NCBI RefSeq assembly: GCF_000426385.1
Contig: NZ_AUFG01000014.1
Coordinates: forward strand, 30,138-94,137
Direction: 5' to 3'
Source: Arsenicicoccus bolidensis DSM 15745
Lineage (GTDB): Bacteria; Actinomycetota; Actinomycetes; Actinomycetales; Dermatophilaceae
DNA: 64,000 bases
The notes below the pieces were generated by a model, which ran no database searches, had not been told where the DNA came from, and worked only from the letters and a program-made list of their open reading frames with translations. The translations under genes were made by a program, and so were the position numbers. Positions 41,212-51,888 of this stretch are shown piece after piece (the first letter of the stretch is position 1; every line of letters starts with the position of its first letter).

Positions 41212-41246
41212 GTCCCCCACTTTACTCCACCACCCACCACGGTCAA
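41212..41246 (-). promoter_or_regulatory. mraZ promoter with overlapping MraZ-type boxes
   Basis: On the minus strand a -35 TTGACC (41246-41241) and a -10 TAAAGT (41224-41219) are spaced by 16 bp. The spacer reads GTGGTGGGTGGTGGAG and GTGGGGGA follows the -10, which gives repeated GTGG/TGGG boxes of the MraZ operator type across the promoter. Binding there would block polymerase, consistent with autorepression known for MraZ. Confidence 0.75.
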
Positions 41247-41526
41247 TCGTCAGCCGTGCGTTTCGCCGTTATTTTTTCGTCATACGCGCAGGTCAGAGGC
41301 GGTGGTAAGAAGTGGAGGGCGCGTGGGGCGATCGATCCGCCGAGTCCGGACGAAGGGGGTGAATCACCCGCCCGCGGACGCTGCGGAGGTCCGACGGCCC
41401 GCCGGGCGGCGCCTGGTGGAGGGAAGTGGGGAACCGCGGCTTCGCCTTGTCAGCAGCCGCGATGTCCATAGAGTTGGGCTGACGTCCCGGTGGACCCAGC
41501 ACCGGACCGCACCAGACGGGGGCCCC
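41247..41526. other. Intergenic stretch between divergent mraZ and moxR
   Basis: No gene supported. An AT-rich run, GCCGTTATTTTTTCGTC, lies at 41263-41279 just upstream of the mraZ -35. Several plus-strand frames are open towards the MoxR gene but lack conserved sequence. The moxR promoter must lie here but no clear -35/-10 pair was found. Confidence 0.6.
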
Positions 41527-42534
41527 GTGATCCATCGCACCGAGACGCAGCACCTGAGCACGGCGATCGAGGTCGCCGAGGCCGCCGAGGCCGTCTGCCG
41601 AGCTGTGTCCACCGTCATCGCCGGCAAGGACGAGCAGGTCCGCACCGCCGTCACCGTGCTGCTGGCGGGCGGCCACCTGCTGCTCGAGGACGTGCCCGGG
41701 GTCGGCAAGACCATGCTCGCCAAGGCGCTCGCCGGCGCCGTCGACGCCTCGGTCCGCCGCGTCCAGTTCACCCCCGACCTGCTGCCGAGCGACATCACCG
41801 GGATCTCGGTCTTCAACCAGGAGACGCGGAGCTTCGAGTTCCGGCCGGGTGCCGTGTTCACCAACCTCGTCATCGGCGACGAGATCAACCGCGCCTCCCC
41901 CAAGACGCAGTCCGCGCTGCTGGAGGCCATGGAGGAGGGGCAGGTCACGACGGACGGCGTGAGCCGCCCCCTGCCCCGGCCCTTCATGGTCCTCGCGACC
42001 CAGAACCCCCTCGAGATGGAGGGCACCTATCCCCTGCCGGAGGCCCAGCGCGACCGCTTCATGGCCCGGCTGTCCATGGGCTACCCCACGGCCGACGCCG
42101 AGACCGCCATGCTGGCCGCCCACGGCGAGCACCGTCCGCTCCGCGACCTCGCCCCCGTCACGGACGCCGGCACCATCGAGCAGCTCGTCGAGTCGGTCCG
42201 CCACCTGCACGCCGGCGAGGCGATCCAGCGCTACGTCGTCGAGCTGGTCCGCGCGACCCGGACGTCCTCCGGCCTGCGGCTCGGCGCCAGCCCGCGGGCC
42301 GGGCTCCACCTGCTGCGCGCGGCGAGGGCCCGCGCCGCGATGGCCGGCCGGGACCACGTGCTGCCCGACGACGTGCAGCAGCTCGCCGTCCCGGTTCTCG
42401 CCCACCGCGTCCTCCCCGCCGGGGGCGCGGGTGGCCTCGGGGGCGCCCACGGCGCCGCGGTGGACGTCATCGAGACCCTGCTCGCCCAGGTGCCCGTCGT
42501 CGGGGTCGCCACCCGCCGTCCCGGCTCGCGCTGA
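41527..42534 (+). CDS. MoxR family AAA+ ATPase
   Basis: 335 residues. Walker A DVPGVGKTMLAKALAG, Walker B VIGDEINRASPKTQSA, sensor region LATQNPLEMEGTYPLPEAQ. MoxR ATPases act as chaperones that activate partner proteins, often with DUF58 and VWA proteins coded beside them. Start GTG 41527; the frame extends upstream to 41302 but the conserved part begins here. First gene of a three-gene operon with DUF58 and a transglutaminase. Confidence 0.93.
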   Translation: MIHRTETQHLSTAIEVAEAAEAVCRAVSTVIAGKDEQVRTAVTVLLAGGHLLLEDVPGVGKTMLAKALAGAVDASVRRVQFTPDLLPSDITGISVFNQETRSFEFRPGAVFTNLVIGDEINRASPKTQSALLEAMEEGQVTTDGVSRPLPRPFMVLATQNPLEMEGTYPLPEAQRDRFMARLSMGYPTADAETAMLAAHGEHRPLRDLAPVTDAGTIEQLVESVRHLHAGEAIQRYVVELVRATRTSSGLRLGASPRAGLHLLRAARARAAMAGRDHVLPDDVQQLAVPVLAHRVLPAGGAGGLGGAHGAAVDVIETLLAQVPVVGVATRRPGSR

Positions 42535-42551
42535 CCACGCCGCAACGGCCC

Positions 42552-43859
42552 ATGCCACGTCCCGACGGAGTCCTCACGACCCGAGGCCAGTCCTTCCTGG
42601 CCTCGGGCGTCGTGCTGCTCGCGGCCGGCGCGGCGCTCGGCCTGGGTGACCTCCTGCGCATCGGGACGGTGCTCGTGCTGCTCGCCGCCGGCGCCTGGGC
42701 CCTGTCCCGGCGTCCCGCGAGCTGGCTGCACGTCGAGCGCGAGGTCGCCCCCGGCCGGCTCGCCGTCGACGAGCTCGGCACCGTCACGCTGACGCTGCGC
42801 AACGCCGGGCGCCGGCGCTCCCCGCTCGTGCTCGCCCAGGAGGACGTGGCCTATCCCCTCGGCGACCGGCCCCGGTTCGTCGTGCCGTCGCTGCGTCCCG
42901 GCCAGCACCAGGTCATCCACTACCCCATCGGCTCCCTCGTGCGCGGCGAGCACGCGCTCGGGCCCATCTCGGTCCGCGTGCGCGACGGGTTCGGGCTGAC
43001 CAGCCGGCTGACCCGTCTGCCGGGGTCCCGGACGGTGCTCGTCGTCCCCCAGGTCCTCCCCCTGGACGCCTCCGCCCTGCCGGGCTCGGGCCCCGGTCAG
43101 GACGACGACGTCGCCGACACCGTCGCCCTGCACGGCGAGGACGACGTCACCATCCGTCCCTACCGCCAGGGGGACGAGCTGCGGCGCATCCACTGGCCGG
43201 CCAGCGCCCACACCGGGTCGCTCATGGTCCGTCAGGAGGAGCAGCCCTCCCGGCGCCGGGCCGCGGTGCTCCTGGACCGCCGGGTCACCGCGCACGCCGG
43301 TGAGGGTCCGCACAGCTCCTTCGAGTGGGCCGTCACGACGGTCGCCTCCGTCGTCGGTCACCTGCAGGACCACGGCTACGACGTCGACCTCGTCACCGAG
43401 CCGGACACCGGCCACGAGCGCCCGGTCACCCTCGACGAGGCGCTCACCACGCTCGCGCGGACGGTCCTGGCCGAGCACGACGGGCTGGCCAGCACCGCCG
43501 GCGTCCTGTCCCGGGGAGCCGCGGGTCTCGTGGTCGCCGTCGTCGGACCGGGCAGCCGCACCGACCTCGAGGCGCTCGCGGCGACCCACCGCACCGGGAC
43601 GGCGTCGCTGGCGATCGTCGTGGACAGCCCGACCTTCGGCCGCGCCGTCGAGGGCCGTCCGGGCGTCTCGGCGCCGGGCGCCGAGACCAGCCACCTCGCC
43701 CACCCGTCCGGCCCGGCCCGCACCGGCCACCTGTCCGCCGCCGCCAGCGTCGAGATCCTGCGGCGCTACGGCTGGCGCGCGGTGGTGGCCGGCCACGGCA
43801 CCGTGCCCGCCCTGGCCTGGCGACAGATCGCCTCGTCCACCGGCAGGAGCGTCCGATGA
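42552..43859 (+). CDS. DUF58 domain-containing protein
   Basis: 435 residues. Two membrane spans near the N-terminus (residues 12-48), a beta-rich region and the DUF58 block with DDVTIRPYRQGDELRRIHWP and SLMVRQEEQPSRRRAAVLLD. DUF58 proteins are MoxR partners with a VWA-like fold, of unknown mechanism. Start ATG 42552; its stop overlaps the next start (ATGA). Confidence 0.9.
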   Translation: MPRPDGVLTTRGQSFLASGVVLLAAGAALGLGDLLRIGTVLVLLAAGAWALSRRPASWLHVEREVAPGRLAVDELGTVTLTLRNAGRRRSPLVLAQEDVAYPLGDRPRFVVPSLRPGQHQVIHYPIGSLVRGEHALGPISVRVRDGFGLTSRLTRLPGSRTVLVVPQVLPLDASALPGSGPGQDDDVADTVALHGEDDVTIRPYRQGDELRRIHWPASAHTGSLMVRQEEQPSRRRAAVLLDRRVTAHAGEGPHSSFEWAVTTVASVVGHLQDHGYDVDLVTEPDTGHERPVTLDEALTTLARTVLAEHDGLASTAGVLSRGAAGLVVAVVGPGSRTDLEALAATHRTGTASLAIVVDSPTFGRAVEGRPGVSAPGAETSHLAHPSGPARTGHLSAAASVEILRRYGWRAVVAGHGTVPALAWRQIASSTGRSVR

Positions 43860-46192
43860 CCCGGGCCCACCTGCGCGAGACCGCGCTCTGCGCCCTCGCC
43901 GTCGTCGTGGCCGCCTGGCCCATCGGCACGCTGCTGCGCGACTCCAGCTGGACCGGCCCCACCCTCCTGGTCGTCGCCCTCGTCGCCCTCCTCGGGGCCG
44001 GCCTGCGGTCGGTGCGGGTGCCCGCCTGGGGCGTGGTCCTGGCCCAGCTGGTCGGGGTCTGCCTCGCGGTGTGCCTGCTGCACGACCTCGGCAGCGGACC
44101 GGGAGGACTCCCCTGGACCGACGTCGGGGACCGCCTCGTCGACCGTCTCGAGGAGGCCGGACGCACCATCCGCAGCTATGCCGCGCCAGCCCCTCCCACG
44201 CGAGGCCTGGTCACGCTGATCTCGCTGCTCACCGGCCTGGTCGCGATCCTGGTCGACCACCTGGTCGTGGCGCGACGGGCCGCCACCGTCGCCGGGTTCC
44301 CGCTCCTCGTCGTCTACCTCGTCGCCGTGGTCAACACCGGGGTGGCGCTGCCGGCGATGTACTTCCTCGCCCTCGCGCTGCTGTGGCTGCTGCTGCTCGT
44401 CGAGCAGCACGGGTCCCAGCTGCGCCGCTGGGCCACGCTCGCCGCAGCCCCCTCCCGCGGGTCCGGTGCCGACGACGCCGCGACCGTCGTCAGCAGGTTC
44501 TCGCGGCGGTCCCGGCTCGTCGCGGTGGCCGTCGTCCTGGCGGCCGTCGGCATACAGGCCCTGCTCCCGGACATCCAGACGAGGTTCCTCACCGAGGGCC
44601 TCGGCCGCCAGGAGCAGGCGGGCCGGGGCAGCCTGAGCTTCACCTCCGACGTCGACATCACGCGCAGCCTGGGGTCGCGCGACCCCCGGCCCGTGCTCAC
44701 CCTCCGCACGAGCGACGGCAGCGAGCCGCCCCCGCTCGCGGTCACCATCGCCAAGCAGTATGTCGACGGGCACTGGCGCATGATCCCGACCCCGCCCCCA
44801 TCCGGGCAGGGTCAGCCCGCCCCCGGCCGGGCGCTCGGACTGCCCGACGGGATCGCCCCGGGCCTGCCGCACCGCGCAGTCACGGCGCGGGTGAGCGACA
44901 ACACCGTGATGCGTCCGCCGCAGCTCGCGGCGCCCGTCCCGGCGCTGGCCGTGGGCACGGACGTCCCCTGGCGGCGGGACGCGACGACAGGCCTGGTGTC
45001 CGTCGGCCGCGCCGCGGAGGACTACACCGTCTCCTACGCCGTCCCCACCCTGACCCCCGAGCAGCTGTCCCGAGCCGCCGGAGGCTCCGCGGCACAGCAG
45101 CCGTACGCGACCTCCGCCTTCAACGACGGGGACTACCTGGACGTCGACCCCGCCTCGCGCGAGCTCGTCGACAGCACCACCCGGGAGGTCCTGTCCTCCC
45201 CCGACGTCCAGCGCTACGGCGCCGCGGACAGCGCCTACGCCAAGGCCATGGCGATCCAGCAGTACCTCCGCTCGCCGACCTTCGTCTACAGCCTCACCCT
45301 CGCGCCGCTCACGGAGGAGGAGCGGCAGCGGGGCGTCGAGCCCGACGCGGTGAGCCACTTCCTCCGCACGCGTCGGGGCTACTGCACCCAGTTCTCCTCG
45401 GCCATGGTGATGATGGCCCGCTCCCAGGGGATCCCGGCGCGCGTCGTCTTCGGCTTCCTGCCAGGATCGCTGCAGCCCGACGGGACCCGCATCGTGCGGG
45501 CGGCCGATGCCCACGCCTGGCCCGAGCTGTTCATCGACGGGGCCGGGTGGACCCGCTTCGAGCCGACGCCGGGTGGACGGTCCGGGCTGCCCCCGGCCTG
45601 GGCGACGCCTCCGACCGCCCCCACCGCGACGGCGTCCACGTCCGCCCCCACCACGACGTCCAGCGCCCGCCCGCGCCCCGCCGAGACCGACACCTCGACC
45701 GCGGCGCCGACCCAGCCCGGGCTGCTGGACCGGCTGCGCGGCTGGTTCACCCCCGCGCGCATCATCACCCTGGGGCTGCTCCTGCTCGCTGCCGTCGCCC
45801 TGGCCGTCACCCCCCTGCGCGCGGCGCGGGTGCGTCGGCGTCGGCTCGCGAGAGCCGGGTCCCCCGCGGCGGCGGTGGAGTCGCACTGGACCACCCTGGC
45901 CGAGCAGCTGCGCGACCTGGGTGTGGGCCCACCCACGGGTATGACGCCGCGAACCCTCACCTCGCACTACGACCGGTATGCCCTGCTCCCCGACGACGGC
46001 AAGCGGGCCCTCGCCCGGGTGCTCGCCGCCGTCGAGCGGGCGCGCTACGCCCCGCCCGGCGCGTCGGCGTCCCCCCGCCAGGTGCAGGCCGACGCCCAGG
46101 TGGTGCGCCGGACCTTTGCCCGCACCCGGTCCTGGCCGCAACGGCTGCGGGCCGCACTGCTGCCCTCGGCGGGACGCGGCTCGACGTCCTGA
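43856..46192 (+). CDS. Membrane transglutaminase-like protein (DUF3488-transglutaminase-DUF4129)
   Basis: 778 residues. N-terminal group of about six membrane spans (DUF3488), an extracytoplasmic transglutaminase core with Cys in RRGYCTQFSSAMVMMAR near residue 508, His in ADAHAWPELFIDG near 551 and the third residue region TRFEPTPGG, a Thr/Pro/Ala-rich linker (PTTTSSARPRPAETDTS), a last span and a C-terminal cytoplasmic DUF4129-type domain. All catalytic residues are present, so it may be an active peptidase or cross-linker. Third gene of the MoxR operon. Confidence 0.92.
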   Translation: MTRAHLRETALCALAVVVAAWPIGTLLRDSSWTGPTLLVVALVALLGAGLRSVRVPAWGVVLAQLVGVCLAVCLLHDLGSGPGGLPWTDVGDRLVDRLEEAGRTIRSYAAPAPPTRGLVTLISLLTGLVAILVDHLVVARRAATVAGFPLLVVYLVAVVNTGVALPAMYFLALALLWLLLLVEQHGSQLRRWATLAAAPSRGSGADDAATVVSRFSRRSRLVAVAVVLAAVGIQALLPDIQTRFLTEGLGRQEQAGRGSLSFTSDVDITRSLGSRDPRPVLTLRTSDGSEPPPLAVTIAKQYVDGHWRMIPTPPPSGQGQPAPGRALGLPDGIAPGLPHRAVTARVSDNTVMRPPQLAAPVPALAVGTDVPWRRDATTGLVSVGRAAEDYTVSYAVPTLTPEQLSRAAGGSAAQQPYATSAFNDGDYLDVDPASRELVDSTTREVLSSPDVQRYGAADSAYAKAMAIQQYLRSPTFVYSLTLAPLTEEERQRGVEPDAVSHFLRTRRGYCTQFSSAMVMMARSQGIPARVVFGFLPGSLQPDGTRIVRAADAHAWPELFIDGAGWTRFEPTPGGRSGLPPAWATPPTAPTATASTSAPTTTSSARPRPAETDTSTAAPTQPGLLDRLRGWFTPARIITLGLLLLAAVALAVTPLRAARVRRRRLARAGSPAAAVESHWTTLAEQLRDLGVGPPTGMTPRTLTSHYDRYALLPDDGKRALARVLAAVERARYAPPGASASPRQVQADAQVVRRTFARTRSWPQRLRAALLPSAGRGSTS

Positions 46193-46247
46193 CGCCGGGC
46201 TGACGTCGGCGATCCCGACGCCCCTCACCCGCCGTCGCACGAGCGCG

Positions 46248-46284
46248 GACGAGGCCGGCATCCCGTGGGGATGCCAGCCTCGTC
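46248..46284. terminator. Strong bidirectional terminator between transglutaminase and sigA
   Basis: GACGAGGCCGGCATCCC (46248-46264) pairs with GGGATGCCAGCCTCGTC (46268-46284) with one mismatch in 17 and a GTG loop. It separates the convergent MoxR operon and sigA. Confidence 0.85.
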
Positions 46285-46303
46285 CGTCAGGTCATGGGGT
46301 CGC

Positions 46304-47986
<1,683 letters not shown>

Positions 47987-48145
47987 AACAACCTTTCGTC
48001 GCATGACGTGGGCGCGTGGAACCATCGGTCGTCGGAGGACGAGTGCGTGGGAGCCACGGGACGGCGGTTGCGCTCTGGGCTGGTGCAGCCTGTCGTGGCA
48101 GGATCTGCGGGGGGCTGACCATGGCCTCCGGTGCGCTTCACCACC

Positions 48146-48151
48146 ATTATA
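48146..48151 (-). promoter_or_regulatory. sigA promoter -10 element
   Basis: A perfect TATAAT on the minus strand in an otherwise GC-rich gap, about 160 bp before the sigA start. No good TTGACA is found at 16-18 bp, so the -35 is weak or an activator assists. The rest of 47987-48262 shows no gene. Confidence 0.6.
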
Positions 48152-48262
48152 AGTCGACCGGCGACCTTGCCGCGACGAAAGCCCGTCGAACGGGCCGTCC
48201 TCACCGACCGTGACCTGCCCGACGCCGGCGGATCGGTCATCAGCGGTCAGCGTCTCGTGCGG

Positions 48263-48658
48263 TCAGCGGGTCAGCGGCTTGACGGTGAGCACGGGGCAGG
48301 TGGCGTCGAGCAGGATCCGCTGGGCGCTCGACCCGAGGATGAGCTTGCCGACCGGCGAGCGACGCCGCAGGCCGATCACCAGGCAGCTGGCGTCGACCTC
48401 GTCCGCCACGCCCACCAGCTGCTCGGCGAGGTCCTTGCCACCCGGGGTCCGACGCTCCAGACCCAGCCCGGCCGCGGACACCTCGGCCGTGAGCTCGGCC
48501 ACCACCGTCTCCATCGCCGCCGCGCTCTCGGCGTCCGGCGCGGGCCGCCCGGTCTCGACGAGCACCAGGGGCACGGAGCGGATGACGGCCTCCTGGGCGG
48601 CGCGGGCGAGAGCGGCCCGCCCCTCGGGCGTGGCGACCAGGCCGACGACGATGGTCAT
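48263..48658 (-). CDS. Universal stress protein family (UspA-like)
   Basis: 131 residues, one Usp domain. It starts with the strand TIVVGLVATPEGRAALARA and has the ATP-binding pattern G-2x-G-9x-G(S/T) in SPVGKLILGSSAQRILLDA, followed by TCPVLTVKP. Likely an ATP-binding stress or signalling protein. Start ATG 48658. Upstream DUF4192 gene ends 46 bp away. Confidence 0.92.
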   Translation of the reverse strand: MTIVVGLVATPEGRAALARAAQEAVIRSVPLVLVETGRPAPDAESAAAMETVVAELTAEVSAAGLGLERRTPGGKDLAEQLVGVADEVDASCLVIGLRRRSPVGKLILGSSAQRILLDATCPVLTVKPLTR

Positions 48659-48703
48659 GACAATCCTCCGGGCAGGTGGGGCCGAGCGACGATGGCCCCG
48701 AAC

Positions 48704-50044
48704 CTATCCCATGGGCCCGGCGCCGTGCGCACCCCTGTGATCGGCGTCGTGACGGTGCTGGGCGTCGTGAGGGCGCTGGGCGTCGTGACGGTGCTGGACG
48801 TCGTGGCGGTGCTGGACGTCGTGGGCGGCGCGGCCGGCCTGACCACCGCGGGCGTCACGGTCGTCCCTGCCGTGGCCGATCACCTCGGAGTAGACCGCCA
48901 GGCGCTCGACCGCGGGCAGGACGAGCCTCGCCATCGTGTGCCCGGGCTCCACCGCGAGCGCCCGTCGCAGCGCCGCGGCGGCGATCATGTGGTCGCCCAG
49001 GGACCACGCGACGACGCCGGCGATCGTCAGCACCCCCGCGGCGTGCTCGGGCGGGACGACCCTCGCGACCAGCAGGAGGCGCTCCTGCAGCACCTCACGG
49101 CGCTCACGGTCGGCCGACCCCCACCGCACCGGACGCCCCAGGGCACGCAGGCACCGGTCACGCAGCTCGTGCGGCAGGAGCGCAGCCGGGATCATGCCGG
49201 GGGCGGACCAGGCCAGGACGGCGTCCCTCACCGCCTTGTCCTGGATCACCGTCACGGCCGCGGCCAGGTCCTGGGCGGACCACTCGTCCTGCGACGCCAT
49301 CGCCGGCGCGTGCTCGGACGCCTGAGCCCACCCGAGCAGGCGGGCCCACGCGTCCAGCCCCGGCCCCACGTGGGCCCAGCCAGACTGCTCACCGGCGGCG
49401 GCTCGCGGGGGGCGCCCCCCGCCGGCCAGGGCGTCCCGCACGTCGCGGCACCGGTCGTCCTCGGGCGCGGCCCGGACCCGGGCGAGCGCCGCGTCGCGGT
49501 CGGCGAAGGGAGCCGAGCCGGCCAGCACGAGGTCCGCGACGGCCTCCACCTGGCTCGGGTCCGGCAGGGGCTGCAGCCGCGAGGGACGGCACGCCGAGTC
49601 CGGGGCCAGCAGCGACCACCACCCCGTCGCGCCGACGACGACCGCGTCGACCACCTCCACGTCGGCCCGCCCGGCCAGCACCAGGATCTCGTCGAGCAGC
49701 TCGCAGCCCCACGCCGAGGCCGGGTCGTCCCGGTCACCGCTGCCGGGCACGTAGCCGACGACCACGAGATGGCGGCTGTGCCGCGCCATCCGGCCGTGGA
49801 CGGCGTCCCAGAGGGTCGCGGCCGGGGTGCCCACCGGCGGGAGGTCGATCCGCGCGCACGGTCCGACGCAGAGCCGCCCGGTCGAGGACGGGACGAGGCC
49901 GAGCACCACGAGGCTCTCGGTGGGGTGGAAGCCGAGGAGATAGGGCAGCGTCGCCACCAGCTGGCTGCTGTCGCGCACGGACGTGACGGGGGCGTCGGCG
50001 GGGCTGCTGGGGAACGGGGCGGAGGTCTGGGGGAAGGACGTCAT
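48704..50044 (-). CDS. DUF4192 domain-containing protein with His-rich repeat tail
   Basis: 446 residues. The N-terminus contains the DUF4192 signature QLVATLPYLLGFHPTESLVV; the rest is helical and Ala/Arg/Asp-rich with GVVAWSLGDHMIAAAALRRA, common to this actinobacterial family of unknown function. The last 40 residues are a tandem His/Asp/Arg repeat (HDVQHRHDVQHRHDAQ) that could bind metal. Start ATG 50044. Flanked by a perfect hairpin upstream. Confidence 0.88.
   Translation of the reverse strand: MTSFPQTSAPFPSSPADAPVTSVRDSSQLVATLPYLLGFHPTESLVVLGLVPSSTGRLCVGPCARIDLPPVGTPAATLWDAVHGRMARHSRHLVVVGYVPGSGDRDDPASAWGCELLDEILVLAGRADVEVVDAVVVGATGWWSLLAPDSACRPSRLQPLPDPSQVEAVADLVLAGSAPFADRDAALARVRAAPEDDRCRDVRDALAGGGRPPRAAAGEQSGWAHVGPGLDAWARLLGWAQASEHAPAMASQDEWSAQDLAAAVTVIQDKAVRDAVLAWSAPGMIPAALLPHELRDRCLRALGRPVRWGSADRERREVLQERLLLVARVVPPEHAAGVLTIAGVVAWSLGDHMIAAAALRRALAVEPGHTMARLVLPAVERLAVYSEVIGHGRDDRDARGGQAGRAAHDVQHRHDVQHRHDAQRPHDAQHRHDADHRGAHGAGPMG
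48743..48830. repeat. 18-bp tandem repeat, almost five copies
   Basis: Units at 48743, 48761, 48779, 48797 and a partial one at 48815, each about GGCGTCGTGACGGTGCTG. On the minus strand each codes for six residues, HD-A/V-Q-H/P-R. The first and third units are identical. In-frame expansion or loss is expected. Confidence 0.92.
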
Positions 50045-50065
50045 GGTCCGACCCTGGACGCCGCG

Positions 50066-50097
50066 AGGCGCCCCGACCAGGAGTGGTCGGGGCGCCT
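50066..50097 (-). terminator. Perfect 14-bp hairpin after the YkvA gene
   Basis: AGGCGCCCCGACCA and TGGTCGGGGCGCCT pair perfectly around a GGAG loop, 55 bp after the YkvA stop and 22 bp before the DUF4192 start. Confidence 0.8.
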
Positions 50098-50151
50098 GTG
50101 GACAGAGCGCGGATTGACGCGTCCAAGGACGAGGCCTGTGGACAGTCGTCG

Positions 50152-50559
50152 TCAGCGCACGACGCGCCCGTCGACGGTCACCGGGGCGGGATCGCCCGGA
50201 CGCGGACCGCGACGCCCGCCACGCTCCCAGTGCAGGAAGTCCTCGGTGGAGCTGACGAGCTGGGCGGCGGCCCAGGCCAGGACGAACGCGTCGTCACCGA
50301 GGCCGAGGACGGAGAACAGGCCCTCGGGGACGAGATCCAGCGGGCTCACGACGTAGACCAGGGCCGCGGCGAGCGCCAGCAGCTGCCCGCGCGAGGTGCC
50401 GGTGTAGGAACCCGACGTGACCGCTCGCACCAGGCGCGGGAGGGACTGGATCCGGGTGGCCATGCTGGGCGACCCCGGGCGGCTCGCCGTGCGGACGGCC
50501 TGGCCGAGGGACCACACGGACGCCCAGCGGGACGTGGGACGGGATGCTCGGAAGCTCAT
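50152..50559 (-). CDS. YkvA/DUF1232 family membrane protein
   Basis: 135 residues from ATG 50559 with AGGAGG upstream. The DUF1232 motif is VYVVSPLDLVPEGLFSVLGL followed by GDDAFVLAWAA, with two hydrophobic stretches. Function unknown; family members are short membrane-associated proteins. The frame is open to 50742 but the upstream part overlaps the hairpin and EcsC gene. Confidence 0.88.
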   Translation of the reverse strand: MSFRASRPTSRWASVWSLGQAVRTASRPGSPSMATRIQSLPRLVRAVTSGSYTGTSRGQLLALAAALVYVVSPLDLVPEGLFSVLGLGDDAFVLAWAAAQLVSSTEDFLHWERGGRRGPRPGDPAPVTVDGRVVR

Positions 50560-50606
50560 GCGACCTCCTGGGTCGGACGGGGGCGTGCTACCCCTGCCAA
50601 CGAACG

Positions 50607-50635
50607 GGCCCGCGCGGGGATTCCCCACGCGGGCC
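50607..50635 (-). terminator. Hairpin after the EcsC gene
   Basis: GGCCCGCG-C-GGGGA pairs with TCCCC-A-CGCGGGCC, one mismatch in a 13-14 bp stem with a very small loop, 19 bp after the EcsC stop. Confidence 0.7.
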
Positions 50636-50653
50636 GCCGTCGGTGCTGGTGGG

Positions 50654-51361
50654 TCAGGCCGCGGTGGCCGGGAACTGCTGCTTGGCGTTGGAGGCGATCT
50701 TGCCGAGGAGGTAGTAGTCCATGCCGCCACCCACGACGCCACCCACGAGCGGCAGGCCCTTGCCGACCACCTTGGCGAAGCCCTTCTGCCCCAGCGTCGA
50801 GATGAGGCGGAAGCCGACGCCCTTGTTGATCATCATCACGGCCGAGGCCGGGAGGTGCTGGGTCGCGAGGCTCGAGAGCCGGCCGGAGGTGAGCACGCCG
50901 GCGCGACGCAGCAGGTCGTCGTCGGCGTCGGCCCCGACGAGCGTCAGCAGGATGGCCGAGCGGACCTCGGGCTTGGCGATGTCGTAGCCCCGCACGCGTG
51001 CGATCGAGGCGACCATGCGGGTGGCGGTGAGGTAGAACTCGACGACGTTGGCGGGCAGGGCGACGGGCATCGTGATGAAGCCGCCGAGACCGGTGACGAA
51101 ACCGCCCGTGGCCGCGATCCGCTTGTGGTCCTTGACGATCTCCCCGACGGCCTGCTCCGGGCTGCGTCCGCGCAGGGCCTTGTCCGCGACCTTGGCCGCG
51201 CCGTCCACCGGCCCGGCGCCATCCACGCCCACGTCGAGGAGCTTCTGCACGAACTCCTCGACCGGTCCGTTGAGGCGCGAGTCGCCGGTGGCGGGGTCGG
51301 TGGTGTGCTGACCGATGGCCTTGTTGATGACGGAGCCGGTGATCCTGTCGAAGATGCCCAC
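50654..51361 (-). CDS. EcsC family protein
   Basis: 235 residues from GTG 51361, with GGAAGGA upstream. Conserved EcsC features: PEQAVGEIVKDHKRIAATGG, an inner hydrophobic segment GGFITMPVALPANVVEFYLT, and the Gly-rich C-terminus LPLVGGVVGGGMDYYLLGKI. EcsC is named from the B. subtilis Ecs locus; its function is unknown. Divergent from the SufE-like gene with 72 bp between starts. Confidence 0.87.
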   Translation of the reverse strand: MGIFDRITGSVINKAIGQHTTDPATGDSRLNGPVEEFVQKLLDVGVDGAGPVDGAAKVADKALRGRSPEQAVGEIVKDHKRIAATGGFVTGLGGFITMPVALPANVVEFYLTATRMVASIARVRGYDIAKPEVRSAILLTLVGADADDDLLRRAGVLTSGRLSSLATQHLPASAVMMINKGVGFRLISTLGQKGFAKVVGKGLPLVGGVVGGGMDYYLLGKIASNAKQQFPATAA

Positions 51362-51433
51362 GGGCAGTCCTTCCTGTCTGTGGCGATGGCGGGCCGCGCT
51401 CCCGGGAGGAGCGTGGTGACGCACACTGGGTCG

Positions 51434-51886
51434 GTGAGCGACATACCCGACACCACCCCGTCCGACACCTCCGGACTGCCCGACGCCGTGGCGGAGCTCG
51501 TCGAGGACCTCGCGGCGCTGACGCCGAGCGAGCGCATGGACCTGCTCCAGGAGCTCGCCGACGACCTCCCGGCCCCGCCCGATCGGCTCCACGGCGACCC
51601 GGGGTTCGAGCGGGTCGAGGAGTGCCAGTCTCCCGTCCACGTCCTGGCCCGGGTCGAGGAGGGGGTCGTCCGGCTGTATGTCGACGCGCCGCCCTCAGCC
51701 GCGGCCACCCGCGCCCTCGCGGCGATCCTGCACGAGGCCGTCGACGGCGCCCCGCTCGAGCGCGTGCTCGGGCTGCCCGCCGACCTGCCCCTGCGCCTGG
51801 GCCTCGGCGGCACGGTGTCCCCGCTCCGGCTGGGCGGCATGGCCGGCATGCTCGGCCGGGTGCAGCGCCAGCTCGCCGCGGCCTGA
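51434..51886 (+). CDS. SufE-like cysteine desulfuration protein
   Basis: 150 residues. The acceptor Cys lies in VEECQSPVHVLARVE; ERMDLLQELADDLPAPP and the C-terminal SPLRLGGMAGMLGRVQ are SufE signatures. SufE takes sulfur from SufS-type cysteine desulfurases. No sufS, sufB, sufD or sulfurtransferase gene is near. Start GTG 51434. The polymerase gene begins two bases after its stop, so they are co-transcribed. Confidence 0.9.
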   Translation: MSDIPDTTPSDTSGLPDAVAELVEDLAALTPSERMDLLQELADDLPAPPDRLHGDPGFERVEECQSPVHVLARVEEGVVRLYVDAPPSAAATRALAAILHEAVDGAPLERVLGLPADLPLRLGLGGTVSPLRLGGMAGMLGRVQRQLAAA

Positions 51887-51888
51887 TC

